DNA of 64,000 nt from Marinobacter adhaerens HP15 (GCF_000166295.1 NC_017506.1:1922001-1986000), one strand, 5' to 3'. Counted from the first letter of the stretch, positions 19,722 through 29,406 are shown. Notes: generated from the sequence alone by a model not told the origin. Numbers and translations are program-made.

Positions 19722-20664
19722 TTTCCAGGAATTGTCTGATGGCTATTGCAGCCGGCCCGGTCTCGCCATCCAGATGGCAATGGTGACCTCCCGGCACGGT
19801 TACGATCTGGAGGTTGGCGATAGCGTCAGCGCGTTTATCCAGATCCTTTCTGTACGAAAGAAGTCCTGCATCGGCTCTGACAAAAAGCACACGGGTTTCG
19901 ATAGCAGACAGCGAAGCCAGCACCTGCTCTTCGGTCATCATCAATGGAGACGGGTGCCGTAACCTGGGATCGGTCTGCCAGACGTAGCCCTCTCCCTCGG
20001 GTTTCATATTGCGCGGAATGAGTGTCAGCGCGGCCTCGGGGCTGAGCGGGCTCAGCCCGCCCTCCCGTGCTTTGGCGGCCGTGGCGATATCCGGATAGAC
20101 AACCTGGCGGCCAGAGCCGGCAATGCGTTTTTTCACAGCTTTCCGGAGCTGGGGAATGGTTTCCTTAACCGGACGGCTCAATGCGCCCAGGCTGTCGATC
20201 ATGACAAGGTTTCGAATTCGCTCCGGAAAGGCGGCCGCGTAGAGCGCTCCGACAATCCCCCCAAGCGAGTGCCCGACCAGGTTGATCCTGCCATCCGGTG
20301 TTTCCTGGAAATAGCGTTCAACCAGCTCGGCAAGATCCGCCACATAGTCCATCAAGAGGTAACTCTGCCCCTCTGGCCGGTGCCCGGAATGGCCATGCCC
20401 GGCGAAGTCCAGCGCGTAGACGGGCCCGAGTCGCGCCAGCTCCGGTGCGAGCTTCACAAAGGTAAGGCTGTTATCGAGCCAACCATGCAGCATTATGATC
20501 GGTGTATTATCGTGGGCATCAGTAGCGGCAGGCCAGCTAAGGCCGGCCAGGGTGATGTGCCGGAGTTTCCAATCGGACTCGCGGAACGACCGGGCGGGGT
20601 TTTCAATGCTCCCGTCCTTCACCTGGTTTCCGGGGGTGTCCGTGGGAAACGACATGTCGCTCAT
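19714..20664 (-). CDS. Alpha/beta hydrolase
   Basis: 316 residues. Classical alpha/beta hydrolase features: oxyanion HGWLDN (60-65), DFAGHGHSGH, nucleophile elbow GHSLGG (Ser133), and a late His in VPGGHHCHLDG. No signal peptide, so a cytoplasmic esterase or thioesterase is most likely; the substrate cannot be read from sequence. It follows pilZ by 13 bp and overlaps the DUF4892 gene by 8 bp. Confidence 0.85.
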   Translation of the reverse strand: MSDMSFPTDTPGNQVKDGSIENPARSFRESDWKLRHITLAGLSWPAATDAHDNTPIIMLHGWLDNSLTFVKLAPELARLGPVYALDFAGHGHSGHRPEGQSYLLMDYVADLAELVERYFQETPDGRINLVGHSLGGIVGALYAAAFPERIRNLVMIDSLGALSRPVKETIPQLRKAVKKRIAGSGRQVVYPDIATAAKAREGGLSPLSPEAALTLIPRNMKPEGEGYVWQTDPRLRHPSPLMMTEEQVLASLSAIETRVLFVRADAGLLSYRKDLDKRADAIANLQIVTVPGGHHCHLDGETGPAAIAIRQFLENE

Positions 20665-20677
20665 CCAGGCTCCGCCT

Positions 20678-21028
20678 TCACATTGTATGGGTGGGGCGAT
20701 CGGAGCTCAGCGAGCCTGCCAGGTAGGACTCAATCTTGGTTCGGGCGGTTTCATCATCACCGTTGAACTGGACACCAATACCCGCCGCGCGGTTGCCCTG
20801 GGCACCTTTGGGCGTTATCCAGATTACCTTGCCAGCGACCGGAATTTGTTCAGGCTCGTCCATCAGGTTGAGAAGCAGGAAGACTTCGTCGCCCAACTGA
20901 TATTGTTTCTGGGTCGGGATGAACAGACCGCCCTGGCGAATATACGGCATGTATGCCGCGTAGAGCACTGCTTTATCCTTGATTGTCAGGGTGAGTATGC
21001 CACTGCGCGCACCAAAACCTGGCCCCAT
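20678..21028 (-). CDS. pilZ: PilZ domain protein (type IV pilus assembly type)
   Basis: 116 residues, essentially one PilZ domain. It resembles the founding PilZ needed for type IV pilus biogenesis rather than classical c-di-GMP receptors: the RxxxR motif expected near the N-terminus is not evident (GARSGILTLTIKD), while YMPYIRQGGLFI and GIGVQF match that subgroup. I placed the start at ATG 21028, eight bases after AAGG; a GTG three codons upstream is the alternative. holB-pilZ adjacency is typical of Pseudomonas. Confidence 0.85.
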   Translation of the reverse strand: MGPGFGARSGILTLTIKDKAVLYAAYMPYIRQGGLFIPTQKQYQLGDEVFLLLNLMDEPEQIPVAGKVIWITPKGAQGNRAAGIGVQFNGDDETARTKIESYLAGSLSSDRPTHTM

Positions 21029-21143
21029 AACTGACACCTTTCTCTTAGATCGTTTTGAACGGTTATCGGGATCCGAAAATCCCTTTCATTCCGGAATCAT
21101 AGCAGTTGTTGCCCCCAAAGACGCAATTCTGCCGGGATATCCA

Positions 21144-22175
21144 CTAGGCAGCAGGGCGTTTCACCGGCATCAGCTTTTGCCAGGCGATCAGAAGACGACT
21201 GGCTTCCAGCTCGGGGCTGGCGTTGTAGACACCCGCTGCGCGTGATTCCTTTACCATATCGAGCAACTCATGGGCCCGCCAGCCGGGCGTCGTTTTTGCC
21301 AGAAATCCGAGCATATCGGCGGCATCGGCGTCCCGAGCACTGCCCCCCACAATCAAGCGTGCCAGATCAGCCGCCCAGGTTTCGAACAACCAAAGCGTAT
21401 CCTCCAGGCCCATGGACTTGAACGCCCTGGCGGCCTCACCGACCGGAATCCTGGACTTCATGAAATCCTTGAAGCGGTCTAGGGCCGTGTCCCGCAAACC
21501 GATGAAATCACCTGTTGCATAGTCCAGTGCCAATCTGGGTGCATTACCCGCCAGCATCAAAGCTTTGGCCAGAACATCTGCAGACGGTTGTGCATCTTCG
21601 GGAAGATTCTTTACACGACTGGCGAGCCAGTGGTTGGCTTCGCTGTTGCCGGGCACCGGAACCGTCAATGTCTGACATCGGGACCGGATGGTAGGCAACA
21701 CCGGACGACCACTCTCCTGCAACAGAATCAAGGTCACGTCGGGCAGCGGCTCTTCAAGGGTCTTGAGCAATGCGTTCGCCGCATTGATGTTCAACTGATC
21801 CGCCCGGTCAATAATCGCCACTTTATGGTGGGCCACCTGCGGAGACGCCACCGCGAACGACGACAGAGCCCTGACCTGATCCACCTTGACCATACGGGAC
21901 TTTTCCGGCGCATAAATCCGGATATCCGGGTGGCTGGCGGCTGCCAGAAGTTCACATTGTTTACAGCGGCCACAGGCAATTGGCTGGCCCGCTTCCCGGC
22001 CCAATGGCTGATCGCACAGCAGCAGCCCGCCGACAGCCTCTGCCCAGGCCCGCTTGCCCACACCACACTCACCAACAAGTATAAGAGCGTGTGGGAGTCG
22101 GTCTTCTGCGACCCGGCTCTGAACCGTTTGCCAGGCACGGCGCAGCCAGGGCATATCTTGGGCAATATCAGTCAC
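21144..22175 (-). CDS. holB: DNA polymerase III delta' subunit
   Basis: 343 residues. Delta' is part of the clamp loader that places the sliding clamp on primed DNA. The sequence begins like DnaX-family ATPases: degenerate P-loop VGECGVGKRAWA (about 34-45), zinc-binding cysteines C54, C68, C71 and C74, then NALLKTLEEPLPDVTLIL and the sensor RSRCQTL. It overlaps the upstream transglutaminase gene by 8 bp. The usual upstream partner tmk is absent here. Confidence 0.92.
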   Translation of the reverse strand: MTDIAQDMPWLRRAWQTVQSRVAEDRLPHALILVGECGVGKRAWAEAVGGLLLCDQPLGREAGQPIACGRCKQCELLAAASHPDIRIYAPEKSRMVKVDQVRALSSFAVASPQVAHHKVAIIDRADQLNINAANALLKTLEEPLPDVTLILLQESGRPVLPTIRSRCQTLTVPVPGNSEANHWLASRVKNLPEDAQPSADVLAKALMLAGNAPRLALDYATGDFIGLRDTALDRFKDFMKSRIPVGEAARAFKSMGLEDTLWLFETWAADLARLIVGGSARDADAADMLGFLAKTTPGWRAHELLDMVKESRAAGVYNASPELEASRLLIAWQKLMPVKRPAA

Positions 22176-24243
22176 TGGATCTTCCTGTGCGGGTTCCGGA
22201 TCTGCGCAGTTGGCGCTTCATGGTTGCAAGCAAGCGGCGCATTCGCTTCAACTGCTCAACGCCCTCGTCGTCTTTACCAGCGCTATAGTAATGGCTGTTC
22301 ACCATCCGGGCAAAAAGCCTGGCAGAATCCCCTGCAGCCGGTTCAGCTTTTGCCAGCCTTGATGCAAGAACCGACGGCGTTTCACCATGACGGACAGGCA
22401 CGCCTGCACTCGCGCACAGACGGTGCCACGTATCCACCACCCTCCGCAACGCGTCCCGCCTTTCTCCACGGCGCATTTGCAACGCGGAAATGAGTCCAGC
22501 GATTAGCAAACCGGCACCAACGATACCCGCCGTCATGTATCCCAATTCACGCATGCCGAAACCACCGGGCAACCTGGACATCAGATCCATCTGGCTCTGG
22601 CCCTGATAGCCGACGACCCAGCGCTGCCACTGGTAGTTGATGCGATCCAGCTGAAGACTCGCCCATTGCACCAGGGCCACATCCGCATAACGCTGGGGAG
22701 AGGCCCAGTTGTTTTCCAGGAAGGATCCCTCCTCTGCCACCGCGTCTCTCAGGCCTGACTCAATCCTATCCGGCGCAATGGCAGCCGTGGGATCGATCCT
22801 CACCCATCCGCGGCCGTCAATGTACGCCTCAACCCAGGCATGGGCATCGTACTGCCGCACAATCAGATAATCGCCTCCCGCCCCGTTTTCTCCGCCCTGA
22901 TAGCCGACGACAACGCGCGAGGGAATACCGGCAGCGCGCAACACGAAGGTGGTTGCGCCAGCATAGTGGGCACAAAAACCGCGCTTCTCGTCAAAAAGCA
23001 GGGAATCAATGCCGTCTTCAGGCATGGCAGGAGGTCTGAGCGTGTAAAAGTATTCCTGTTCTCGAAAACGCTGCAACAGGGTACGAACGACCTGCTCGTC
23101 GCCCATCGTACGGCGAAGTTCCCGCGCAAATTCTCGCGCTCTGGGATTGCCTTCCTGCGGCAACTGAAGATAGCGGCGCAGTTCCGCAGCGTTTTGTGTT
23201 TCGGCAACAGAAGCTTCGCTCTCGAGTGCCAGCCTATAACGCACGGGGCTGTCAGCCGGCCGCCGGAAACGGAAAAGATCCGCGCTGTCTTCGAACACGT
23301 TATCCGATACCGCACGGGAACCTTCCAGGGCAAATGCCCAGCGCTGATCCGTAGGTTCCAACAACACGTCATACTGGTTTGGCTCAAGCTCTCCTATGCC
23401 ACCATCGACCGCTACGCGGCCCAGGGCCCGAAATGGTTCTTGTTGACCCTGGCGCCAGGTTTCTCCATCCAGGTAGTCGAGAATAAGCCCTCGCCAGTAT
23501 CTTTCTCTGTAGGCGGGCATCTCGCCGCCAAAGGTTACCCGGAACGCCCTCTCACTGCTCTGGGCAAGGTTGGAAATATCCCCTGGCCTCATGGTGTCGC
23601 TGATCCCGGTCCGGGCCTCACCGGACACCAGCGGCACACTCCACAGCGGCGACATCCGGGGGAAAAACACGAATAAAAGAACGACGATTGGCAGTGTCTT
23701 GAGGAACATTCCACCCAGCCTGCGCCAGCCTGAAGTCATGCCGCCGGGCAGTTCTGGTGCGTTCAGTACTTGTAGCCCGACCAGCAGCAGCGCTATGCCG
23801 GTGAAGTTGACCAGTGCCCATAGAATCTCCTGATGGAACAGGAAATTTACCGAGGCCAGATAGACAAGAATGAAAAAAAGAACGTAGAAGTCCCTGACCG
23901 AACGGGTCTCCAGCCACTTGAGACCTACCGCCAGCACGAAGAACGAAGCTGCGGTATCTACCGTGAACCGCCCCTGCACTGTTGCAACATAGACGCCGAT
24001 CAGCACCAGCATAATGCCCGTGCGCAACAGGCGGCCAGGGAGCCTTACCCTTCCGTATTGCGCCAACCAGCGCCAGGCGGCCAACACTGCGCAAGCCGCA
24101 ATCAGCCAGAGCGGTAACCGGTCCCACTGTGGCGACAGCAGCAACGCAAAACTGGCAATCAGCCAGAGCAAGGCTCTCGAAGGCAGATTGGTCGCTGTCG
24201 CTTCTTCCGATTGGGTGCCTCTGATGCGGTCCAGGAAACTCAA
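22168..24243 (-). CDS. tgpA: TgpA-type membrane transglutaminase
   Basis: 691 residues. Several N-terminal membrane helices (within 23-195) are followed by a periplasmic transglutaminase-like domain with the Cys-His-Asp triad C424 (RGFCAHYA), H468 (YDAHAW) and D484 (RIDPTAA). Another helix follows near 555-580, then a short cytoplasmic tail. The P. aeruginosa homologue TgpA is an essential inner-membrane protein; its cellular role is not settled. It overlaps the DUF58 gene upstream as ATGA and holB downstream by 8 bp. No moxR gene sits beside it, unlike many DUF58-TgpA clusters. Confidence 0.9.
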   Translation of the reverse strand: MSFLDRIRGTQSEEATATNLPSRALLWLIASFALLLSPQWDRLPLWLIAACAVLAAWRWLAQYGRVRLPGRLLRTGIMLVLIGVYVATVQGRFTVDTAASFFVLAVGLKWLETRSVRDFYVLFFILVYLASVNFLFHQEILWALVNFTGIALLLVGLQVLNAPELPGGMTSGWRRLGGMFLKTLPIVVLLFVFFPRMSPLWSVPLVSGEARTGISDTMRPGDISNLAQSSERAFRVTFGGEMPAYRERYWRGLILDYLDGETWRQGQQEPFRALGRVAVDGGIGELEPNQYDVLLEPTDQRWAFALEGSRAVSDNVFEDSADLFRFRRPADSPVRYRLALESEASVAETQNAAELRRYLQLPQEGNPRAREFARELRRTMGDEQVVRTLLQRFREQEYFYTLRPPAMPEDGIDSLLFDEKRGFCAHYAGATTFVLRAAGIPSRVVVGYQGGENGAGGDYLIVRQYDAHAWVEAYIDGRGWVRIDPTAAIAPDRIESGLRDAVAEEGSFLENNWASPQRYADVALVQWASLQLDRINYQWQRWVVGYQGQSQMDLMSRLPGGFGMRELGYMTAGIVGAGLLIAGLISALQMRRGERRDALRRVVDTWHRLCASAGVPVRHGETPSVLASRLAKAEPAAGDSARLFARMVNSHYYSAGKDDEGVEQLKRMRRLLATMKRQLRRSGTRTGRSSD

Positions 24244-25274
24244 GCCCGCCCCTCCCCTGCATACTGCGGTGAGTTTCCTATCGGCTTTCTGCGCGTTCCA
24301 TGGGGCTCGGCCATGGTATCCCGGGGCCGTTCCTCACCCCAGGTCGCCAATGCACGCAGGCACCGTGCTGCGTGCGCCGGCCCCGAATCAGGCTCGATGA
24401 TCTGCCCGGGAAGATTCAACCCGAAACGCACGCCGCTTTTGCCCCGTTCATTGACCAGAAACGCCAGGTAACTCAACCGTAACTCATGGTCTGCGCCAGG
24501 GTAGGCGTTGAAATCCAGCCAATAGGGACTGCCCTGCTCACCCTCCCAGTCTGCCACCACCATTTGCCCGGTTCGTGCGAACCGCTTCCAGAGCACCCGC
24601 TGGCTGAGATCACCTTCCCGCCAGGGTCGGATATCCGCATGGTCATTGCCCTCAACGGATCGTGCTTCTGCTGACTCTTCACCATCCTCTACCGTGCTGA
24701 ACGCCTCAGGAGCTGGAACCGGCCTTGGGAATACCAGACCGGAGGATACCGGCCGAACCCACGACCAGGACTTGAGGAGGCCGAACGGAAAACGCGTTTC
24801 AATCCGTACCCGATCGGGCCGCAAATACCCCCGATGAGCGGAATGAACCGGAAGCGTGACATCCAGGGAACGACCCGAGTGAACGTGAACCGGGGCCAGG
24901 CCGGACTCTTCGCAGGACAGCAGGATGGCAATGGCGTCATCCCGCCCTGCCTTCAGGCGGAATCGAAACGGAATATCATCACCGGCAAAGCCCTCTCCCG
25001 GCTGAACCAGCGTGAGTTCCAGGCCGGACAGATTTCGATGGGTCTGATGCATCGCGCCAACAAAGACCGCCCCAAGCAGAAAGGTACTCAGATAGATCAG
25101 GCTGTTCTGATAATTGATGCCGGTGAGAAGCATGATGACGAGCAACAGCCCGAACACGAGTCCCGCACCAGTAGGCAGGATGAATATGTTCTTCTGACTG
25201 AAGCTCTGGACATCGGACCGCGGAATCCGTCGGTTAATCCAGCGACGAAAGCGTTTTCTGAACGGATTTATCAT
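24240..25274 (-). CDS. DUF58 domain protein
   Basis: 344 residues. Two membrane helices near the N-terminus (about 30-50 and 56-76) are followed by a cytoplasmic region with the DUF58 core DIRPWREGDLSQRVLWKRFAR, which resembles the start of a VWA-like fold. DUF58 proteins usually accompany MoxR ATPases and TgpA. Function unknown. It starts a run of at least seven overlapping or closely spaced minus-strand genes. A 188-bp gap upstream is shared with a divergent exported protein. Confidence 0.88.
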   Translation of the reverse strand: MINPFRKRFRRWINRRIPRSDVQSFSQKNIFILPTGAGLVFGLLLVIMLLTGINYQNSLIYLSTFLLGAVFVGAMHQTHRNLSGLELTLVQPGEGFAGDDIPFRFRLKAGRDDAIAILLSCEESGLAPVHVHSGRSLDVTLPVHSAHRGYLRPDRVRIETRFPFGLLKSWSWVRPVSSGLVFPRPVPAPEAFSTVEDGEESAEARSVEGNDHADIRPWREGDLSQRVLWKRFARTGQMVVADWEGEQGSPYWLDFNAYPGADHELRLSYLAFLVNERGKSGVRFGLNLPGQIIEPDSGPAHAARCLRALATWGEERPRDTMAEPHGTRRKPIGNSPQYAGEGRA

Positions 25275-25462
25275 AGTAGAACTGAGGTCCTGCGATGCCC
25301 AAAAAGTTCATGGTATTCGACCACGATTTTGCGTTGATTAGTAACAGTACCGAAAAATCAAAGATTCTGATCACAATCCCGGATCATCTGGCTTGAATTC
25401 CTGTCTGACAAACCGAATACTCGTTCAAGGGAGCGTGTTTTTTAAACAAAAGAGGCCAGATT

Positions 25463-26080
25463 ATGAAACGCCGACATCTGCTCACCACCGCCATCAGCGG
25501 CCTGGTTGTTGCCTTACCTGCCTTCGGTGGCGTTCAGACCATGACCTCGGACGAGATGGTGGAAACCTATGTGAAAGATTCCGCCGTAATCGTTGTACCC
25601 AAAGAACGGAAGAAATCAGAAGCCGACCGCCAACGTATCCTGCGCTCCCTCACCATATCGCCCGGCGAACCGGTACTGACCGAAGCTGAGGAGGAAGCTT
25701 ACCGGGAAGCGTTGCAACGATACGTTGATGAGGGCAGGACCGATGCTCTGGAAAACGCAGAAGATGAATTCCTCCGTCGCGCCCTGCTGCTGCCCCAGGA
25801 AGAAATCGCCCGGGCGCAGCCGCCAGCAGAGTTTACCCCAACGATTCCACCAATCATCTTTGGGCAGCAGGCACAGATTCCGGAAGAGCCTTTTACGCAA
25901 ACCTTTCTTAATGATCAACTGGGGATAGGGTTTGACGGGCAGAACCTGAATTTCAGCATCGGCAATCCGCCTGGGATTGATCAGATACAGGTTCCGCAGG
26001 CCATTAATGAAGGGCCCATTACTTTGACGCCGAGGCCTGGTGGAGGGTTTGATCTTTCTATTGCGGTGCCGGATCAGTAG
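25463..26080 (+). CDS. Exported protein of unknown function
   Basis: 205 residues, start ATG 25463, signal peptide 1-22 (ALPAFGG). The mature part has a charged helical segment (about 45-110, rich in Glu/Arg) and a Pro/Ile/Gln-rich C-terminal half (PTIPPIIFGQQAQIPEEPF). I do not recognise a family. It is followed by a strong terminator and converges with a FilA-like surface protein gene, so both may belong to one exported system, but that is inference. Confidence 0.7.
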   Translation: MKRRHLLTTAISGLVVALPAFGGVQTMTSDEMVETYVKDSAVIVVPKERKKSEADRQRILRSLTISPGEPVLTEAEEEAYREALQRYVDEGRTDALENAEDEFLRRALLLPQEEIARAQPPAEFTPTIPPIIFGQQAQIPEEPFTQTFLNDQLGIGFDGQNLNFSIGNPPGIDQIQVPQAINEGPITLTPRPGGGFDLSIAVPDQ

Positions 26081-26108
26081 CGCAGAATTAACTGATTCAA
26101 TTGGAAAG

Positions 26109-26136
26109 CGGCAGCCAGGATTGGCTGCCGTTTTTT
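26109..26136 (+). terminator. Terminator after the 25463 gene
   Basis: Perfect 9-bp stem CGGCAGCCA / TGGCTGCCG (26109-26117, 26122-26130) followed by TTTTTT. It lies 28 bp after the stop codon. Confidence 0.92.
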
Positions 26137-26157
26137 ATTGGCCTGAGCTTTACCATG

Positions 26158-26190
26158 ACCAATAAAAACGCCCCGCGGAGCGGGGCGTTT
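26158..26190 (-). terminator. Terminator after the FilA-like gene
   Basis: Perfect 11-bp stem AAACGCCCCGC / GCGGGGCGTTT (26166-26176, 26180-26190), loop GGA. On the minus strand it runs into TTTTTATT. It lies 24 bp past the minus-strand stop and sits back to back with the plus-strand terminator at 26109. Confidence 0.9.
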
Positions 26191-26214
26191 CACCAACTTT
26201 GGTGTTACGTCAGA

Positions 26215-27051
26215 TTAGTGACCATAAACCTTCATGTTGGTATTGGTTACTGCCAGGTTGTCCATCTGGAATGAACCGATGGAAGCACCACCGATTTCAA
26301 CAGCACCTACGATAATATCCGCCCGGAATTCGGGAATCGCGATTTCCAGAGCGTCACCGCCAGTTGCAGCAGAAGTCCCCTTACCCACAGTAATGGTTGC
26401 AAAAGCATAGGCATTGGCCAAAGTGGTTGGGTCGGCAGGATCAACGCCGGCACCACCAGTCTCCAGGAAGTTGGTACCCATAACACGCATGTCACGGATA
26501 TTCACGCCCAGGAAGTCAACATCCATATCCATATCAGTCACGTTAAAACCAACGTTCATGATCAGGTCGTCTGTCGCAGTATCAACGCGAATGTTGAGCT
26601 GCGCCAGGCCACCTTCGATACCAATGTTGCTAGCCAGCAGAGTTGTGTCGCCACTGCCGTCGGTAGCGTTCAGTGACGCAGAACCAACACCAACAGCGAA
26701 GTCAATTGGAGCACCAGAGATGCTGTGGACATCAATGAAGGCATCACCATCAGCCTCTACATCAATGTCGATCAACAGATCGTCCAGCAGACCAGAGACG
26801 CCAGTTACATTGCCGCTACCATCACGCTCGACGGTTCCACCACCGATGAAGATATCGTTGACTGACAGGTAACCATCGTCGGTGTAGCGGAATTCGCCAA
26901 TGCTGACTTCGGTTTCCAGTTCAATAGACACACCAGACTGACCAGTCACGTTACCCATTGCACTGTCATCGAGCGCTTTCAGGTCAGCGTGTGCAGCAAA
27001 TGGAGCTGCTGCAACAGCAGTTGCAAGTGCGATTTTCTTCAGGCCTTTCAT
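26215..27051 (-). CDS. FilA/DUF6160-like exported surface protein
   Basis: 278 residues with a signal peptide (1-22, AAPFAAHA). The motif just after it, LKALDDSAMGNVTGQSGVSI, is typical of proteins annotated as FilA-like or DUF6160. The rest is rich in Asp, Gly, Val and Ile in alternating patterns, suggesting beta-strand repeats of an extracellular or outer-membrane protein. It has few Lys/Arg and only one Cys-free domain. Acinetobacter FilA is linked to a putative pilus system; here no fil partner genes are nearby. Family call is by eye. Confidence 0.6.
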   Translation of the reverse strand: MKGLKKIALATAVAAAPFAAHADLKALDDSAMGNVTGQSGVSIELETEVSIGEFRYTDDGYLSVNDIFIGGGTVERDGSGNVTGVSGLLDDLLIDIDVEADGDAFIDVHSISGAPIDFAVGVGSASLNATDGSGDTTLLASNIGIEGGLAQLNIRVDTATDDLIMNVGFNVTDMDMDVDFLGVNIRDMRVMGTNFLETGGAGVDPADPTTLANAYAFATITVGKGTSAATGGDALEIAIPEFRADIIVGAVEIGGASIGSFQMDNLAVTNTNMKVYGH

Positions 27052-27209
27052 AACGTTCTCCTTACGGAAAAATTGTTGTTATTTCCATGTGTGCAGACTG
27101 TTTGGTTTACTTTTGTATCTGCACAGATACAGAGTACGTCAGAGGTAACAGAATGTTCCGTGAACACCTTCACAGTAACCAATAATTAGATTGTTAGACA
27201 TTCCTAGAT

Positions 27210-27764
27210 TCATTCGGCAGATTCTTCGTCAACCTTGATATTGAAGATCTGCTTTTCCATGTCTACAACAACTTGCTCTCCGTAGCTTGCCTTGCCGTTT
27301 TTGATAGTAAAAGGAACGAGCTGTGCCAGTGTCGGACCAAAAATATGTTCCATTTCTACTACAAGAACTTTGTCAGCGTTTGATTTTTTATTTGGGTTAT
27401 CAGCCGTATAAAAAATCGCAGTGGCCCCGATCTTTCCTTTTTTCACGAGCGCAATGAGAGACCGCCGGAGAACCTCCAGCGCGATCTCAGGAGGCATTTC
27501 TTCTGCCTGTCTAATGCGGATGGCTTTTACGTTATCCCCAGTGTCTGAGACCACTGCAAAAGGCTTCACTCCACCAGTAAGCACAATACGATCAGAAAGA
27601 TTCTGGATTCCCTTCTCATACATCCTCTCAAACTGTGTCTGGATCATTTGTTTAACCTCCTTGTCTGACTGCTCAGAGCCTTGTGCGGCTGCGAAACAAG
27701 GAGCAATAACCAGAATCGCAAACAGTGACAGAACCTCCTTTGCAATGTACCTAGACTTTCTCAT
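27210..27764 (-). CDS. Exported protein of unknown function
   Basis: 184 residues. I chose ATG 27764 (MRKSRYIAKEV) preceded by GGAG; the frame stays open upstream for 11 codons. A signal peptide (about 1-27, PCFAAAQ) is followed by a soluble domain with no motif I recognise: FERMYEKGIQNLSDRIV, a basic middle (VKKGKIG, NPNKKSN) and an acidic end. By eye the gene is richer in A and T than its neighbours, which may point to recent acquisition. It is divergent from pabB. Confidence 0.65.
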   Translation of the reverse strand: MRKSRYIAKEVLSLFAILVIAPCFAAAQGSEQSDKEVKQMIQTQFERMYEKGIQNLSDRIVLTGGVKPFAVVSDTGDNVKAIRIRQAEEMPPEIALEVLRRSLIALVKKGKIGATAIFYTADNPNKKSNADKVLVVEMEHIFGPTLAQLVPFTIKNGKASYGEQVVVDMEKQIFNIKVDEESAE

Positions 27765-27988
27765 CGACAATCTCCGTCCTTTTCTTGGATGCATCACTCA
27801 ATCGCATGAACGCCGCACCCTGATCTATTTTTGTATTAAGAATGGCCGCCAAACTCAGTTAGAATACCGGCCGATGTCCCAATCTGGCATCCAACTGGAA
27901 CAGCCTTCAATTAGATCAGTGGCTCGGTGAACCCGACAACGCCGGTTTTGTGTGCTGTTTATCATTTCTCGAAGAATCCGGAGGAACC

Positions 27989-29341
27989 TTGAACCCGGCA
28001 AACATGCGTGAACTTACCGATGAGGGCTACCATCGCCTGCTCAGCCATGCGTGTCGGGAAACGGATTTCGCCTATATCGGAAGCGTTGGAAACGGCCCGG
28101 CCCGGGGAGTTTTCAGCGGATTTTCGGCCAGAGCTATTGCCACCGAAGTACTACAACACCCTGTGCCTGAAGATTTCTGCTCCGATCAGCTTGCCCAGAA
28201 CATGGAAAGCCTCGTCCACCAGTTCCAGATCGAACAGGAACCCAATCCGGAATGCCTGTCCGGAGGGTGGATTGGTTTCCTGGGCTATGAGCTCGGGTAT
28301 GTCAGGGAAAACCGTCTCAGAGAGCTCTGCCCATCTCTGGATGTCCCCCTGATGTCTGCAGGATTCTATCTTTGGACTGCCAGTCATAATCGCAAAACAG
28401 ATCAATATTGGCTTTGGATTCATCCGGACTGCCCTGATGGGACGCGTGATTTACTGGACCAGTGGCTGGCCACGGACGAACCCGCCACCACTGGATGGTC
28501 TATGGTTTGCGGATTTCAGCCCAGGCAAACACCGGTTGCCTTCAGGACGAGCGTAGAAAGGGTTCGCCAATACATCGAAGCCGGTGATTGTTATCAGGCG
28601 AATCTGTCTCAGGAATTCTCAGGCCGTTTCGTAGGGGATCCCTGGCGAGCATTCCAGGCGCTTTCGGATGCTAACCCTACTCCCTACAGCGGTTTTATCC
28701 GATCAGGCGAAGCATCGATTATCTCGGTCTCCCCCGAACGTTTTCTCGAGATACACGATCGCACCGTAACCACCAGCCCAATTAAGGGCACCAGGCCGAG
28801 AGGCAGAACACCGGAAACCGATCTGGTCTATGCCTCTGAACTGGAAGGCTCCGAAAAGGACCTTGCCGAGAACCTGATGATCGTTGATCTTCTCCGCAAT
28901 GATCTGGGCCTGAACGCGAAACCCGGTAGTGTGAAAGTCGACAAACTCTTTGCTCTTGAGTCCTACAAGAACGTTCATCACCTCGTCAGCCACATTCGCG
29001 CGGAACTTGCCGACGGTGTTACGCCGATGAAGGCCCTGTTTGACGCATTCCCGGGTGGTTCCATTACGGGTGCACCCAAGATCCGAGCAATGGAAATCAT
29101 CCGGGAACTCGAGCCCCACTGGCGCGGCCCCTACTGCGGCTCGATTTTCTATCGCGGACTGGATGGCACTCTGGACAGCAATATTGCGATTCGAACCATG
29201 CTGTGTGATGGCGAGGGCACCATTCGGTGCTGGGGTGGTGGCGGTATTGTTGCGGACTCAGATCCCGAGGCTGAATATCAGGAGACGCTCGCAAAAGTCG
29301 GGTCTTTAATGCGGTTTCTGGAAGAGTTGGTGATCGACTGA
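27989..29341 (+). CDS. pabB: Aminodeoxychorismate synthase component I
   Basis: About 450 residues. PabB aminates chorismate, with ammonia from PabA, on the way to p-aminobenzoate and folate. The chorismate-binding domain is clear: IEAGDCYQANLSQEF, SPIKGTRPRG, EKDLAENLMIVDLLRNDLG, FPGGSITGAPKIRAMEII and the late CWGGGGIVADSD. I prefer TTG 27989 because GGAGG lies four bases before it. GTG 27950 (13 codons more) and ATG 28004 are alternatives. pabA is not in the window. pabB next to thrH and cysH is also seen in Pseudomonas. Confidence 0.92.
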   Translation: MNPANMRELTDEGYHRLLSHACRETDFAYIGSVGNGPARGVFSGFSARAIATEVLQHPVPEDFCSDQLAQNMESLVHQFQIEQEPNPECLSGGWIGFLGYELGYVRENRLRELCPSLDVPLMSAGFYLWTASHNRKTDQYWLWIHPDCPDGTRDLLDQWLATDEPATTGWSMVCGFQPRQTPVAFRTSVERVRQYIEAGDCYQANLSQEFSGRFVGDPWRAFQALSDANPTPYSGFIRSGEASIISVSPERFLEIHDRTVTTSPIKGTRPRGRTPETDLVYASELEGSEKDLAENLMIVDLLRNDLGLNAKPGSVKVDKLFALESYKNVHHLVSHIRAELADGVTPMKALFDAFPGGSITGAPKIRAMEIIRELEPHWRGPYCGSIFYRGLDGTLDSNIAIRTMLCDGEGTIRCWGGGGIVADSDPEAEYQETLAKVGSLMRFLEELVID

Positions 29342-29406
29342 AGTGAGTTCGGGTGAACATGGGAGCAGAAGAAAGCGTTCTTCTGACCCCAGTTTCAGTC
29401 TTACAA

